NCBI GenBank assembly: GCA_028818375.1
Contig: JAPPOB010000010.1
Span: forward strand, 620,001 to 684,000
Length of the DNA stretch: 64,000 bases
Reading direction: 5' to 3'
Source of the DNA: Anaerolineaceae bacterium
Lineage (GTDB): Bacteria > Chloroflexota > Anaerolineae > Aggregatilineales > Phototrophicaceae
Position 1 is the stretch's first letter. Every line of letters starts with the position of its first letter. Both the position numbers and the translations under genes were made by a program. The notes under the pieces are model-generated. The model did no database searches. It was not told where the DNA came from and saw only the letters and a list, made by a program, of their open reading frames with translations. Below, one piece after another: positions 19,130 through 30,702 of this stretch.

Positions 19130-20056
19130 TTACAGGAGGCGCGCACCTGCAGGGTCTACCTGGGTCGCCCGGGCCTGACAAGGGATTCCTGCCTCTTGAT
19201 ACACGGCCCCCAGCGCTGCCTCAACATCTCTCGCAAGCGCTTCAGACTCGCAAACCGCGCAGAGCGTTGGGCCGGCGCCACTGATAAACAGCCCTAGGCC
19301 GCCGGCGCCGCGCGTGGCCAGACGCGCCTCCGGCAACTTTGGCATCAGGCTGGAGCGGGCGGGTTCCACCACGCCGTCCGCCTCCATCGCCTGAGCCAGC
19401 GTCGCCAGGTCTCCCGTGTACAGGGCCGCCACCAGACGCGCGGCCGCAGACGTTTGAGCGACCATTTGCGCCAGGGTGACGTGGGTCGGCAGCACTTCAC
19501 GCGCAAGCCTGGTTGGTACATCGACTTCGGGCGTGACCAGCGCCAGATGCAGTTGGTCCGGTGCCGGCAGTTCGTGAATCTGATCCGCTTCCGTACCGGC
19601 GATCAAGCGAATGCCGCCCAGCAGGGACGGGGCAATATTGTCCGCGTGCCAGCCACTGACGATGGCCTCTGCTTCGAGGCAGGCCGGCAGCAATTCCTCG
19701 CGTTGCAGAGGTTCCCCAAGGCAGGCGTTTGTCGCGATCGCCGCCGCAACGGCGCTGGCGGCGCTGCTGCCCAGACCGCTGTTCAGGGGCAGGCCCTTGA
19801 GGAGATGCACGTCCAGCCCCATGTCCGCCCCCGCCAGACGGAGCACGGCCGCGGCCGCCACAGTCGCGGTATTGCGCTCGGTCTCGCGCGGCAGGCGGCC
19901 GTCATCGCCGCTGACAGACAGCAGGTTCACGCCAGGGTCGGGCCGCAGCGCCACGTCGACGACGTCGCCCGCTCCGCGAATCGCCATGCCAAGAATGTCG
20001 AAGCCGACGCCCAGATTGGCGATTGTGGCCGGCGCGTATGCCCTGACAAACGACAT
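19130..20056 (-). CDS. thrB: Homoserine kinase
   Basis: This GHMP-family kinase phosphorylates L-homoserine to O-phosphohomoserine, the substrate for threonine synthase and, in some bacteria, for methionine synthesis. It is 308 aa. The N-terminal motif is YAPATIANLGVGFDILGMAI, the ATP-binding glycine loop is GLPLNSGLGSSAASAVAAAI, and the C-terminal motif is GLFISGAGPTLCAV. The start at 20056 is chosen because homology begins at MSFVRAYAPAT; a longer ORF runs through the thrC start region. It is divergent from thrC. Confidence 0.95.
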   Translation of the reverse strand: MSFVRAYAPATIANLGVGFDILGMAIRGAGDVVDVALRPDPGVNLLSVSGDDGRLPRETERNTATVAAAAVLRLAGADMGLDVHLLKGLPLNSGLGSSAASAVAAAIATNACLGEPLQREELLPACLEAEAIVSGWHADNIAPSLLGGIRLIAGTEADQIHELPAPDQLHLALVTPEVDVPTRLAREVLPTHVTLAQMVAQTSAAARLVAALYTGDLATLAQAMEADGVVEPARSSLMPKLPEARLATRGAGGLGLFISGAGPTLCAVCESEALARDVEAALGAVYQEAGIPCQARATQVDPAGARLL

Positions 20057-20071
20057 GTAAACTGTTATCCT
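20043..20071 (+). promoter_or_regulatory. thrC promoter
   Basis: CTGACA (20043-20048), a 17-nt spacer and TATCCT (20066-20071) precede thrC. It overlaps the thrB start region, so the two divergent genes may share control. Confidence 0.45.
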
Positions 20072-20102
20072 GTGCCCGCAATGCCCGTCAACGGTACCGC
20101 TG

Positions 20103-21401
20103 ATGCAGAGTATCCTGCAATGCATGGACTGCGACCGTCAATACCCGGTTGATCAGGTCGCCTACACCTGCATCACCTGTGGTGGCCTGCTGGACGTTCA
20201 GCATGATCTGCACAGTCTACGCCAGACCGTCTCTCACGAACTCTTTGACCGGCGCCTGGCTTCGCTGGGGCCACCCCACAACAGCGGCGTCTGGCGTTAT
20301 CGCGAATTGATCTATCCTGATCTGGCCGACGACCAGATTTTCACGCGGCCGGAAGGCAACACCAACCTCTACCCAAGCCCGAAACTGGCTGCCTGGGCCG
20401 GCCTGGGCCGGTTGTGGCTGAAACATGAAGGCGAGAACCCTACGGGCTCCTTTAAGGACCGCGGCATGACCGGAGGAGTCACCCAGGCGCGCCTGCTGGG
20501 CATGCAGCGGGTCGCCTGCGCCTCCACGGGCAACACTTCTGCCTCCCTGGCCTCCTATGCGGCCCTGGCGGGTCTGGAGGGCATCGTCTTCTTCGAGAAT
20601 CGGGAAATCGCCCTGGGCAAACTGGCCCAGGCCATCGCCTACGGCGCCACCTGTATACAGGTCTCCGCGGATTTTGATCGTAACCTGGAACTGGTGCGCA
20701 GCATCAGTGAAGAACTGGGTATCTACGTCCTCAATTCGGTCAATCCCTTCCGGCTGGAAGGGCAAAAAAGCATTTTGTTCGAGGCGATTCAGCAACTGGG
20801 CTGGCAGGTCCCGGACTGGATCGTTTGTCCGGGTGGCAACCTCGGCAACAGCGCCGCCTTTGGCAAGGCCCTTCACGAGCTGCTGGAACTGGGTCTGATC
20901 GACCGCGTGCCCCGGGTCGCCATCATTCAGGCTGAAGGCGCCAACCCGTTGTATCGCGCCTGGCGCAAGGGCTTTGACGACTTTGAAGCCTTGCAGGCCA
21001 ACACCATCGCCACCGCCATCAAGATTGGCAACCCGGTCAACTGGAAAAAGGCCGCGCGCACGCTTCACTGGACGGAAGGCGTGGTCGAGGTGGTCAGCGA
21101 TCAGGAAATCATGGATGCCAAGGCGCGCATCGACGCCCAGGGAATTGGCTGCGAACCGGCCTCGGCCTGTTCACTGGCCGGGGCGCGCAAACTGGCCAAG
21201 GCCGGCGTTATCGGCCCAGATGAAAGCGTGGTCGGCATTCTCACGGGGAACGTACTCAAGGACCCCGACGCGACGATCAATTACCATCGCAACACCTTGC
21301 CGGGGCTGCGCGCCAGCTGGCCCAATCACCTGCACCAGGCCGAACCATCCATCGCGGAAATTTCGCGTATTCTGCAGCCGGACGAACCCGTCCCCGTCTG
21401 A
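20103..21401 (+). CDS. thrC: Threonine synthase
   Basis: This PLP enzyme converts O-phosphohomoserine to threonine. It is 432 aa. The N-terminus has a small zinc-ribbon-like segment (CMDCDRQYPV, then CITCGGLL) seen in many bacterial ThrC proteins. The PLP lysine is K118 in GSFKDRGM, followed by ASTGNTSASLASYAALAG; a phosphate-binding glycine segment is near GGNLGNSAAFGKAL. It is head-to-head with thrB. The small pilin gene follows 16 bp downstream, possibly on the same mRNA. Confidence 0.96.
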   Translation: MQSILQCMDCDRQYPVDQVAYTCITCGGLLDVQHDLHSLRQTVSHELFDRRLASLGPPHNSGVWRYRELIYPDLADDQIFTRPEGNTNLYPSPKLAAWAGLGRLWLKHEGENPTGSFKDRGMTGGVTQARLLGMQRVACASTGNTSASLASYAALAGLEGIVFFENREIALGKLAQAIAYGATCIQVSADFDRNLELVRSISEELGIYVLNSVNPFRLEGQKSILFEAIQQLGWQVPDWIVCPGGNLGNSAAFGKALHELLELGLIDRVPRVAIIQAEGANPLYRAWRKGFDDFEALQANTIATAIKIGNPVNWKKAARTLHWTEGVVEVVSDQEIMDAKARIDAQGIGCEPASACSLAGARKLAKAGVIGPDESVVGILTGNVLKDPDATINYHRNTLPGLRASWPNHLHQAEPSIAEISRILQPDEPVPV

Positions 21402-21417
21402 GAGAGGAGTGTGCGGC

Positions 21418-21582
21418 ATGCCACCCAAAATTCCGGATGAAGGTCAGGGCCTGGTCGAATACGCGCTGATTCTGGTGCTGGTTGCCGTCGTCGTGATCGT
21501 GATTCTGGCCTTGCTGGGCCCGGCAATCGGAGACCTCTTCGCGGACCTGGTGGACGGCCTGCAAAGCGCCCAGACCTCTTAA
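21418..21582 (+). CDS. Flp/Fap-type (type IVb) pilin
   Basis: This 54 aa prepilin has a short leader MPPKIPDEG, then QGLVEYALILVLVAVVVIVI. That is the Flp signature, with cleavage after the glycine and Glu at +5 of the mature protein. The rest is a short hydrophilic tail. AGAGGAG lies about 9 nt before the ATG. No tad/cpa secretion or prepilin peptidase genes are nearby, so the assembly machine must be elsewhere. Its TAA overlaps the metB stop on the other strand (shared TTAA). Confidence 0.85.
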   Translation: MPPKIPDEGQGLVEYALILVLVAVVVIVILALLGPAIGDLFADLVDGLQSAQTS

Positions 21583-22808
21583 AGGCGCGCCAGCGCCTGC
21601 TCAAGGTCTCGAATCAGGTCGTCGACGTCCTCGATCCCGACCGAAAAGCGCACAAGGTTGTCCCTGATGCCGAGCGCCAGACGTTCCTCCGACGTCTGTT
21701 CGTAGTAACTCATCAGGGCCGGCTGCTCGATCAGGCTTTCAACGCCGCCAAGGCTGGGCGCGATGAAGGGAATTTGCAGGTTGTCGATGAAGCGTCCCGT
21801 GCCCTCCAGGCCCGCCCTTACCTCAAAACTGACCACACCCCCGCAGCCGGTCATCTGGCGCTGTGCTGTTTCGTGGTCGGGATGGGAGGCAAGACCCGGA
21901 TACCAGACGCGTTCAATGCGGGGATGGGTTTCGAGGTACGCCGCCACTTCCAGCGCCGAGCGATTCTGACGCTCCACCCGCATTCCAAGGGTGCGCAGGC
22001 CGCGCTCCAGCAGGAAGGCATTTTGCGGGTCCACCACGCCACCCATGACGCCGCGCGCCTCGCGAAAGGCCGCGATGCGCTCGCGACTGCCGCAGACCAC
22101 GCCCGCCAGCAGGTCGTTGTGGCCGGAGAGATACTTGGTCGCGCTGTGAATGACCAGATCGATTCCCCATTCCAGCGGCCGCTGGTTGATCGGCGTGGCA
22201 AAGGTGCTGTCGATCAGGGTGCGGACGCGATGCCGGCGCGCGATGTCGGCAATGCGCTCCAGGTCGGCCACCCGCAGGTAAGGGTTGGTAGGACTCTCGG
22301 AGATGATGTAGCGCGTTTTGTGGTGGCTGCGTACCGCCGCTTCCAGCGCTTCATAATCGCCCATGGGGACGACGCTGGTCTCGATGCCCAGGCGACGCAG
22401 GAATGTGCCGCAGAACTGACGCGTGCGCCGGTAACAGTCATCGGTCATGACCACGTGCGTGCCTGTGGATAGCGAAGCGAGCAGCACGGTGGTCACCGCG
22501 TTCATTCCCGACGCAAAAAGGGCGGCGTCCCCGCCGCTGTCCAGGGAGGCCAGGCGACGCTCGACGGCCGCGACCGTCGGGTTGCCGTAGCGTCCGTATT
22601 CTTCGTTGTCGACTCCATCGCCCCAGGTCTTGGCCCGCATGAAATCGACCAGCGCCTGCGTATCCGCAAAGGTGTAGGTCGCCGTTTGCACGACGGGAGT
22701 GGTCAGGGAGTTGTAGGCCTTGCGACGCGGCGCGCCGCTATGGATCGCGCGTGTGCTGTTGCCATGTGCCACCCCGGCCATCTCCCGCTCCTGTATGGTC
22801 TCTGTCAT
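21579..22808 (-). CDS. metB: Cystathionine gamma-synthase-type PLP enzyme
   Basis: This Cys/Met-metabolism PLP enzyme of 409 aa probably makes cystathionine from an activated homoserine in methionine synthesis. The substrate-binding region includes EEYGRYGNPTVAAVERRLA; the PLP lysine is K225 in SATKYLSGHND; GGVVSFE and SLGGVESLIEQPA are CGS-type motifs. A SAM riboswitch in its leader shows control by methionine supply. Related lyases or O-acetylhomoserine sulfhydrylases cannot be wholly excluded. It is next to thrB/thrC, with which it shares the homoserine branch. Confidence 0.9.
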   Translation of the reverse strand: MTETIQEREMAGVAHGNSTRAIHSGAPRRKAYNSLTTPVVQTATYTFADTQALVDFMRAKTWGDGVDNEEYGRYGNPTVAAVERRLASLDSGGDAALFASGMNAVTTVLLASLSTGTHVVMTDDCYRRTRQFCGTFLRRLGIETSVVPMGDYEALEAAVRSHHKTRYIISESPTNPYLRVADLERIADIARRHRVRTLIDSTFATPINQRPLEWGIDLVIHSATKYLSGHNDLLAGVVCGSRERIAAFREARGVMGGVVDPQNAFLLERGLRTLGMRVERQNRSALEVAAYLETHPRIERVWYPGLASHPDHETAQRQMTGCGGVVSFEVRAGLEGTGRFIDNLQIPFIAPSLGGVESLIEQPALMSYYEQTSEERLALGIRDNLVRFSVGIEDVDDLIRDLEQALARL

Positions 22809-22833
22809 GCCTCACCTTTCCCGGGTCAGGAGA

Positions 22834-22858
22834 AAAGAAAAACCCGGACGGATCCGGG
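22834..22858 (-). terminator. Intrinsic terminator of the SAM riboswitch
   Basis: On the mRNA strand CCCGGA (22858-22853 side) pairs TCCGGG around a TCCG loop, followed by TTTTTCTTTTC. It lies between the aptamer and the metB SD, so SAM binding would stop transcription before metB. Confidence 0.85.
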
Positions 22859-22919
22859 CCACCTGACGACTTCCGTACGAAGTCCCTGTTTTCGGTTACT
22901 GGCGGAAAAACCTCACGTC

Positions 22920-23026
22920 CGCACTCATCTCCCGGCTCTCTGCAAACCGACGGAGTTGGCACCTTCCCGAACTACAGGGGTTGCCGTGGCTTCGCAGGGC
23001 CGTTCCCTCCACCACTCTTGATGATT
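22920..23026 (-). ncRNA. SAM-I (S-box) riboswitch aptamer
   Basis: The minus-strand leader of metB contains the S-box core: ATCATCAAGAG, GTGGAGGGA, GGCCCTGCGAAGCC, CGGCAACC, GGTGCCAACTCC, and a closing GATGAG. These correspond to the P1/P2 junction, the kink-turn region of P2 and the P3 strands that contact SAM. The closing strand is near 22922-22930. With the terminator at 22834-22858 it forms a transcription-OFF switch for methionine biosynthesis. Confidence 0.93.
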
Positions 23027-23091
23027 CTGTGAGGTTTTCAAGCTGCGCCAACAGCCTGACACAGCCGGACGCGGCTGTCAAGCCGCAGGTC

Positions 23092-24156
23092 CTAGAGCTG
23101 GTCGAAAATGGCCTGCGCCATCTCCTCCGTCCTCATGGCAGCCATCCCGGGCGGGGCGATGTCCGCGGTGCGCGCGCCGCCATCCAGCGCCCTGGTGACC
23201 GCCTCTTCCAACGCCTGGGCTTCCGCCTCCAGTTGCAGGCTGTATCTCAGCAAGAGGGCGGCGCTGAGAATCATGCCGATCGGGTTGGCGATGCCCTTGC
23301 CCGCGATATCGGGCGCCGAGCCATGAATCGGCTCGTAGATGCCGAAGGTTCCCGTGCCGAGCGAGGCGGAGGGCAGCATGCCCAGCGAGCCCGCCAGAAC
23401 CGATGCCTCGTCACTGAGAATGTCGGCGAACATGTTGCCGGCCACGATGACGTCGAAGTCAGCCGGGCGCGTCAGGAGATGCATGGCGGCGGCATCCACC
23501 AGCAGATGCTCCACCTCCACGTCGCCGTAGCCCTCGGCGAGCGTCATCACGGTGCGCCGCCACAGTCGCATGGAAGCCAGAACGTTGGCCTTGTCGATCG
23601 AGGCCAGCTTGCCACGTCGACCCTGCGCCGCGCGAAAGGCCACGTCCGTCACGCGTTTGACTTCGTCGGCGCTGTAAAACATGGTATCGTAGGCGCTGTC
23701 GCCACTGCCGGCTTCCTGACGCTCACCGAAATAGATGCCACCTGTCAGTTCGCGCACAAAGAGCATGTCCACGCCTTCCAGCAGGTCCGGCCGCAAGGGC
23801 GCGTGCTGGACCAGCGCGGGCCAGGCCTTCACCGGCCGCAGGTTGGCGAAAAGGCCGAAGTGCTGGCGAATCTGCAAGAGGCCCTGCTCGGGGCGCACGC
23901 TGGCGTTGGGGTCCGACCATTTCGGGCCGCCGACGGCGCCCATCAGGATGGCATCGGCCTGTTCTCCCCGGCGCAGGGTATCTGCCGGCAGGGGCTCCCC
24001 TGTGCGGTCAATGGCGACGCCGCCCATCAGGGCTTCCTCGAAGCGAAAGTCGTGACCGAAGCGCTGAGCCACGCGGCGCAAGGCTTCGCTCGCCTGAGTC
24101 GTCACTTCCGGGCCAATGCCATCTCCCGGCAGAACCAGAATCTTTGCCGTTGCCAT
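23092..24156 (-). CDS. leuB: 3-isopropylmalate dehydrogenase
   Basis: This NAD-dependent beta-decarboxylating dehydrogenase (354 aa) acts on 3-isopropylmalate in leucine synthesis and probably also on the methyl analogue from citramalate. Motifs are LVLPGDGIGPEVT at the N-terminus, MGAVGGPKW, the substrate motif VRELTGGIYFGER, and GTFGIYEPIHGSAPDIAGKGIANP for NAD and substrate. GGGAG 5 nt before ATG 24156 sets the start, two bases after the cimA stop. It is the last gene of the ilv-leu operon. Confidence 0.96.
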   Translation of the reverse strand: MATAKILVLPGDGIGPEVTTQASEALRRVAQRFGHDFRFEEALMGGVAIDRTGEPLPADTLRRGEQADAILMGAVGGPKWSDPNASVRPEQGLLQIRQHFGLFANLRPVKAWPALVQHAPLRPDLLEGVDMLFVRELTGGIYFGERQEAGSGDSAYDTMFYSADEVKRVTDVAFRAAQGRRGKLASIDKANVLASMRLWRRTVMTLAEGYGDVEVEHLLVDAAAMHLLTRPADFDVIVAGNMFADILSDEASVLAGSLGMLPSASLGTGTFGIYEPIHGSAPDIAGKGIANPIGMILSAALLLRYSLQLEAEAQALEEAVTRALDGGARTADIAPPGMAAMRTEEMAQAIFDQL

Positions 24157-24158
24157 CG

Positions 24159-25772
<1,614 letters not shown>

Positions 25773-25801
25773 GTCAGATACTCCGTTTCACAGCGAGCAA
25801 C

Positions 25802-26416
25802 TCAGGCGGACGCCAGGGTGTTGACCCGCGCCGGATGGCTCTCTTCCCAGGCGAAGATGTCATCCTCAAGGCTTTGCAAAAAGCCCAGCTGGTCGATGCC
25901 GTTTAGCAGGCAGTGGCGCGCAAAACCGTCGATCGGGAATCCCACGTCGCGACCATCCGGCAAGGTGAGGGTCTGTGTTTCCAGGTCAACAGCCACAGTC
26001 GTGCCGGCGTCTTCCTGAGCCAGACTGATGAGCTGCTGCTGCGTCTCTTCATCAACCTGCAGCGGCAAGAGCCCGTTTTGCAACGCATTGTTGCGAAAGA
26101 TATCGGCGAAGCTGGTGCTGACCACAGCGCGAAAGCCGGCGCCCCGAAGCGCCCAAGGCGCGTGTTCGCGCGAACTGCCGCAGCCGAAGTTGTCGCCGGC
26201 CACCAGCACAGTTGCGTGGGCGTGCCGCGGCTGATTCAACACAAAGTCCGCCCTGGGCGTGCCGTCAACTTCGTAACGCCAGTCGGCGAAGAGGTTCTTG
26301 CCCAGGCCCGCGCTGTCGGTCGTCTTGAGAAAACGCGCCGGGATGATCTGGTCGGTGTCGATGTCGTTGATCGGCATCGCCACGATCTGACCCGAAAAGG
26401 CGGTGACTGGCTCCAT
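25802..26416 (-). CDS. leuD: 3-isopropylmalate dehydratase small subunit
   Basis: This is the swivelling-domain subunit (204 aa) of isopropylmalate isomerase. Motifs are [15 protein letters not shown] near the N-terminus and [14 protein letters not shown], followed by [21 protein letters not shown]. It pairs with leuC, whose TGA overlaps its ATG by one base (TGATG). It is probably shared between the leucine and citramalate routes. Confidence 0.96.
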   Translation of the reverse strand: MEPVTAFSGQIVAMPINDIDTDQIIPARFLKTTDSAGLGKNLFADWRYEVDGTPRADFVLNQPRHAHATVLVAGDNFGCGSSREHAPWALRGAGFRAVVSTSFADIFRNNALQNGLLPLQVDEETQQQLISLAQEDAGTTVAVDLETQTLTLPDGRDVGFPIDGFARHCLLNGIDQLGFLQSLEDDIFAWEESHPARVNTLASA

Positions 26417-27861
26417 CAGGCGTGCTCCCCTTGCAGGCTGCGGACGTCTGTGATCGCGCCCTTGATGGCGCTGGCGGCTGCCGTCAGGGGGCTGGCCAGA
26501 AAACTGCGCCCGCCCTTGCCCTGGCGGCCCTCAAAGTTTCGGTTGCTGGTGCTGACGGCGTATTGTCCTGGCTGCAGCTGGTCACCATTCATAGCGATGC
26601 ACATAGAACAACCGGCCTCGCGCCACTCTGCGCCCGCCGCCCGAAATACTTCGTCCAGCCCCTCGGCCTCGGCCTGGCGTTTGACCTGTTGTGAGCCCGG
26701 CACCACCATCATGCGCACGCTGTCAGCCACCTTGCGACCGCGCATGATCCGCGCCGCCTCACGCAGATCGGAGATGCGCGAATTGGTGCAACTGCCCACA
26801 AAGACCACGTCCACCGCCTTGCCGAGGAGACTCTGTCCCGGTTGCAGGCCCATGTAATTCAACGCCTTGTCCAGCGCAAGCTTCGCCGTCAGGTCGCCCA
26901 GGCGGTCGGGGTCCGGCACCCGCTCCGTGATGCGCATGCCCATGCCCGGATTCGTACCGTAGGTGATCATCGGCGTCAGGTCAGCCGCATCCAGCACAAC
27001 CTCACGGTCATATGTCGCGCCTTCATCGCCAGGCAGTTGTCGCCAGGCGGCGACGGCTGCGTCCCAGGTCTCCCCACGGGGGGCATAGGGGCGACCGTTG
27101 ATGTAATCGATGGTCGTGTCATCCGGCGCGACCATGCCGGCGCGCGCCCCTCCCTCGATCGACATGTTGCAAACGGTCATGCGCCCTTCCATGCCGAGAC
27201 TGCGAATGGCCTCGCCCATGTACTCAATGACGTGACCGGTGCCGCCGCCGATTCCGATCTCCGCGATCACGGCCAGGATGATGTCCTTGGCCGTGACGCC
27301 CGCTTGCAGCCGGCCATCGACGCGGACGGCCATCGAACCCGGCCTCTCCTGCAGCAGAGACTGCGTCGCCAGCACATGCCCGACTTCGCTGGTGCCGATG
27401 CCAAAGGCCAGGGCGCCGAATGCACCGTGGGTGCTGGTGTGGCTGTCACCGCAGACGATGGTCATGCCCGGCTGCGTGAGTCCCTGCTCCGGACCGATGA
27501 CGTGGACGATGCCCTGGTTTTCGCTGCCCAGTTCGTAGAGCGGAATGTCAAAGTCTTCACAATTACGGCGCATGACCTCCAGCTGGGCCGCCGCCATGGC
27601 ATCCGGCACCAGAATGATGCCCAGTTCGTTGCGTGGCGTCGTGGGCGTACTGTGGTCCATCGTCGCCAGCGTGCGGTCCGGCCGACGCACCTTGAGGCCA
27701 CGCTCGCGCAGGGTGGTGAAGGCCTGCGGCGAGGTCACTTCATGGACGAGGTGCAGATCGATGTACAGCACAGTCGGAGCGCCGTTGGCCGGCGGCCGCA
27801 CGACGTGACTGTCCCACACCTTGTCAAACAGGGTCCTGGGTCGCTGGCCGTTTTCGCTCAT
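26416..27861 (-). CDS. leuC: 3-isopropylmalate dehydratase large subunit
   Basis: This aconitase-like [4Fe-4S] subunit has 481 aa. Catalytic and cluster residues are seen in [21 protein letters not shown] and in [16 protein letters not shown] plus the later CSMC ([10 protein letters not shown]). The N-terminus [12 protein letters not shown] and [12 protein letters not shown] are diagnostic. It starts 47 bp after leuA, in the order leuA-leuC-leuD. Confidence 0.97.
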   Translation of the reverse strand: MSENGQRPRTLFDKVWDSHVVRPPANGAPTVLYIDLHLVHEVTSPQAFTTLRERGLKVRRPDRTLATMDHSTPTTPRNELGIILVPDAMAAAQLEVMRRNCEDFDIPLYELGSENQGIVHVIGPEQGLTQPGMTIVCGDSHTSTHGAFGALAFGIGTSEVGHVLATQSLLQERPGSMAVRVDGRLQAGVTAKDIILAVIAEIGIGGGTGHVIEYMGEAIRSLGMEGRMTVCNMSIEGGARAGMVAPDDTTIDYINGRPYAPRGETWDAAVAAWRQLPGDEGATYDREVVLDAADLTPMITYGTNPGMGMRITERVPDPDRLGDLTAKLALDKALNYMGLQPGQSLLGKAVDVVFVGSCTNSRISDLREAARIMRGRKVADSVRMMVVPGSQQVKRQAEAEGLDEVFRAAGAEWREAGCSMCIAMNGDQLQPGQYAVSTSNRNFEGRQGKGGRSFLASPLTAAASAIKGAITDVRSLQGEHA

Positions 27862-27907
27862 CGTTCATCCCTTTCCGACACTTTGTGGTGCTGGATCCCG
27901 TCCCTGT

Positions 27908-29500
27908 TCACTGCAGACTCACCGTTGCGACCCTGCCTTCGGGCGTGCGGCCGCCGGCGCCGGTCACCGCCAGCATGCGGTTGAGCGCCGCCAGATAGGC
28001 CCGGACGCTTGCCACGATGATGTCGTCGTCCGCGCCATAGCCGCCGAAGGAACGGTCCTCGCCCTCCGGGTTGATGCGCACGGTCACTTCACCCACGGCG
28101 TCAATCCCTTCGGTGACGCTGTGCACGCTGTATTCCAGCAGCGTGTTGGGCGCCTTCACGACGGCATCGATGGCCTTGTAGCAGGCGTCCACCGGGCCGG
28201 TCCCCACGGCAGGCTGCACGACCACGCTGCCGTCCTCGCAGGCCAGCTTGACCGTGGCCGTCGGCAGACCCATCGTGCCGCAGGAGACCTGAATGTCAAC
28301 CAGATGAAAGAACTCCTGGAGGCCCTGGACTTCATCATGCACCAGCGCCTCAAGATCGGCATCGGTTACGGTCTTCTTGGCGTCCGCCAGGTCCTTGAAG
28401 CGCGCAAAGACCTGTCGCAGTTCATCGCCATCAATCTCGTATCCCAGTTCCCGCAAACGCGCGCGCAGGGCATGGCGGCCGCTGTGTTTGCCCAATACCA
28501 GTTCGCTGGACGCCAGACCCACGTCCTCCGGCACCATGATCTCGTAGGTGCTGGCCTCCTTCAGGACGCCGTCCTGATGGATACCGGCCTCGTGGGCGAA
28601 GGCGTTGCGCCCCACAATGGCCTTGTTGGCCTGCACGGCAAGCCCCGTATAGTTGCTGACCATGCGGCTGGTCTTGATGAGTTCGCGCGACTCGATATTG
28701 GTCGTCACGTGATAGAACTGCGGCCTCGTGCGAATCGCCATCACCACTTCTTCAAGGCTGGTGTTGCCGGCGCGTTCGCCGATGCCGTTCAGGGTCACCT
28801 CGACCTGTCGCGCACCGCCCAGCACACCGGCCAAGGTGTTGGCCGTGGCCAGACCGAGGTCATTGTGGCAATGCACGGACCAAATGACGCCGCTTCCCGG
28901 GCCGCCGCCCGGAGTCTCCGCAATCAGCGAAGAGATCGTCTCCTGCCACTCTTCCGGCGTCACATAGCCAACCGTGTCCGGAATGTTGAGCGTGGTGGCG
29001 CCACAATGGATCGCCAGGGCACAGACTTCCACCAGATAGGCCTTGTCCGTGCGGCCGGCATCCATCGGGCTGAATTCGACGTCCTCGCAGAGGCTGCGCG
29101 CCAGGCTGACGCCCTTGCGTACGGCCTCCAGCCCTTCCGTGCGCGTCAGGCCGGTCTGGTACTGCAGGTGGATATCCGAAGTGCCGAGGAAGGTGTGGAT
29201 GCGCGGTTTGGCGGCCTCCCGCACGCCTTCCCAGCTCGCCCGAATGTCCGATTCCACCACCCGCGCCAGCCCGCAGATGACCGGCCCATCCGCTGTGCCG
29301 ACCTCTCGCGCGATGCGCTGCACGGCGGCCATGTCATCCGGCGAGGCCGCAGGGAAGCCGGCCTCGATGATGTCCACGCCAAGCCGCGCCAGCTGACGGG
29401 CAATCTCAAGCTTTTCAGCGCTGCTGAGGGTGGCGCCGGGGCTCTGCTCCCCGTCACGCAGCGTGGTGTCAAAGATCCTTACGACATTGTCATTGTCCAT
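27908..29500 (-). CDS. leuA: 2-isopropylmalate synthase
   Basis: This is the first committed enzyme of leucine synthesis, 530 aa. Motifs are [19 protein letters not shown], then [20 protein letters not shown], and a C-terminal leucine-binding allosteric domain ([29 protein letters not shown]). The start at 29500 ([13 protein letters not shown]) follows a GGAAAGGAA stretch. An in-frame ATG at 29581 would add 27 residues with no counterpart in the family. The 28-codon ORF upstream ends over this start codon. Confidence 0.96.
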   Translation of the reverse strand: MDNDNVVRIFDTTLRDGEQSPGATLSSAEKLEIARQLARLGVDIIEAGFPAASPDDMAAVQRIAREVGTADGPVICGLARVVESDIRASWEGVREAAKPRIHTFLGTSDIHLQYQTGLTRTEGLEAVRKGVSLARSLCEDVEFSPMDAGRTDKAYLVEVCALAIHCGATTLNIPDTVGYVTPEEWQETISSLIAETPGGGPGSGVIWSVHCHNDLGLATANTLAGVLGGARQVEVTLNGIGERAGNTSLEEVVMAIRTRPQFYHVTTNIESRELIKTSRMVSNYTGLAVQANKAIVGRNAFAHEAGIHQDGVLKEASTYEIMVPEDVGLASSELVLGKHSGRHALRARLRELGYEIDGDELRQVFARFKDLADAKKTVTDADLEALVHDEVQGLQEFFHLVDIQVSCGTMGLPTATVKLACEDGSVVVQPAVGTGPVDACYKAIDAVVKAPNTLLEYSVHSVTEGIDAVGEVTVRINPEGEDRSFGGYGADDDIIVASVRAYLAALNRMLAVTGAGGRTPEGRVATVSLQ

Positions 29501-29576
29501 TTGGCGCGTTCCTTTCCTCAGGCCAGGCGGGCGAATGCATTGGCGACATAAGGTCAACAAGACCGTCTTCAGACAT
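29490..29576 (-). CDS. Possible 28-codon upstream ORF coupled to leuA
   Basis: From ATG 29576 there is a short ORF starting [16 protein letters not shown] whose TGA lies 10 bases inside leuA. It has a perfect AGGAGG (29585-29590) eight bases upstream, better than the leuA signal itself. It is not rich enough in Leu for a classic leader peptide. It may feed ribosomes to leuA by coupling. Translation is plausible but unproven. Confidence 0.4.
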   Translation of the reverse strand: MSEDGLVDLMSPMHSPAWPEERNAPNGQ

Positions 29577-29618
29577 CGCATTCACCTCCTTTCCCTGCAG
29601 CGCCGGCCAGTGTTCCCG

Positions 29619-30635
29619 TCAGTTGCCGGACGCCTGGCGCACCTTCTTTGAGGCGAGGAAGGTCATCATGTCGCGCAGTTCCTCACCAACCTGCTCGATC
29701 AGCAGGTCGTGTTCACGCTGACGGCGCTGCGTGAAGCGAGGCAAGCCCTCGCGATTCTCCTGCACCCATTCCCTGGCAAACTTGCCGGACTGGATGTCCT
29801 GCAAAATGCCGTCCAGGTCCTCGCTGACCATACCCTCGATGCGATCGCCGATTTCGTAGCCACCGTATTCGGCCGTATTGCTGACGCTGTACCACATGTA
29901 ACTCAGGCCGCCTTCGTATAGCAGGTCAACGATCAGCTTCAACTCGTGTAGACACTCGAAGTAGGCCACTTCCGGCTGATAGCCGGCCTTGACCAAAGTC
30001 TCGAAGGCCGCCCGGATCAGCGCCGTAACGCCGCCGCAGAGAATCACCTGCTCGCCGAAAAGATCGGTCTCGGTCTCCTCACGGAAGGTCGTTTCGATCA
30101 CACCGGCGCGGGTGCAGCCGATGGCGCGCCCATAGGCCAGGGCCATCGCCTTCGCGTTGCCTGTGGCATCCTGGGCGACGGCCAGCAGACCGGGCGTGCC
30201 GGCGCCCTCGGTGAAGATTTCACGCACGCGATGTCCGGGCGCCTTGGGCGCAATCATTGTGACGTCGATTTCCGGGGGCGGCTTGATCTGGTCGAAGTGT
30301 ATGTTAAAGCCATGGGCAAACATCAGCATGTTGCCCGGGGCGAGGTTCGGCTCAATCGACTCTTCGTAGACCTGGGCCTGCAGGGTATCGGGGATCAGGA
30401 CCATGATGATGTCGGCAGCGGCAGCGGCCTCTGCGACGGACATGACCTCCAGACCCTCGGCGGCGGCTTTCGCGCGACTGCTGCTGCCTTCGTGCAGGCC
30501 AACGATTACACACTGCCCGTTGTCGCGCGCGTTCAACGCGTGGGCATGCCCCTGGCTGCCATAGCCAATCATGGCGATTGTCTTGCCTTCCAGCAGGCCC
30601 AAATCCGCATCCTTGTCATAGTAAAGTGTCGCCAT
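29619..30635 (-). CDS. ilvC: Ketol-acid reductoisomerase
   Basis: This class I KARI (338 aa) isomerises and reduces acetolactate or acetohydroxybutyrate with NAD(P)H and Mg2+. The Rossmann motif is [21 protein letters not shown]. The knotted C-terminal domain has [15 protein letters not shown] and the E-rich metal site around [19 protein letters not shown]. It lies 67 bp after ilvN. Confidence 0.97.
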   Translation of the reverse strand: MATLYYDKDADLGLLEGKTIAMIGYGSQGHAHALNARDNGQCVIVGLHEGSSSRAKAAAEGLEVMSVAEAAAAADIIMVLIPDTLQAQVYEESIEPNLAPGNMLMFAHGFNIHFDQIKPPPEIDVTMIAPKAPGHRVREIFTEGAGTPGLLAVAQDATGNAKAMALAYGRAIGCTRAGVIETTFREETETDLFGEQVILCGGVTALIRAAFETLVKAGYQPEVAYFECLHELKLIVDLLYEGGLSYMWYSVSNTAEYGGYEIGDRIEGMVSEDLDGILQDIQSGKFAREWVQENREGLPRFTQRRQREHDLLIEQVGEELRDMMTFLASKKVRQASGN

Positions 30636-30702
30636 CCGTTTCCTCTCCGACCCCGGCGCAGTCGCCGCGGTTCACGCCCGCCGACGGAACGATTCCGCCG
30701 GT

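Noticed and set aside
23046..23081. TTGACA upstream of the SAM riboswitch as its -35
   Set aside because: No acceptable -10 lies at 16-18 nt; the sequence is better explained as part of overlapping hairpins after leuB.
29501..29581. Extended LeuA start at ATG 29581
   Set aside because: AGGAGG is only 3 nt from it and the added residues have no counterpart in LeuA; start at 29500 preferred, with coupling as the open question.
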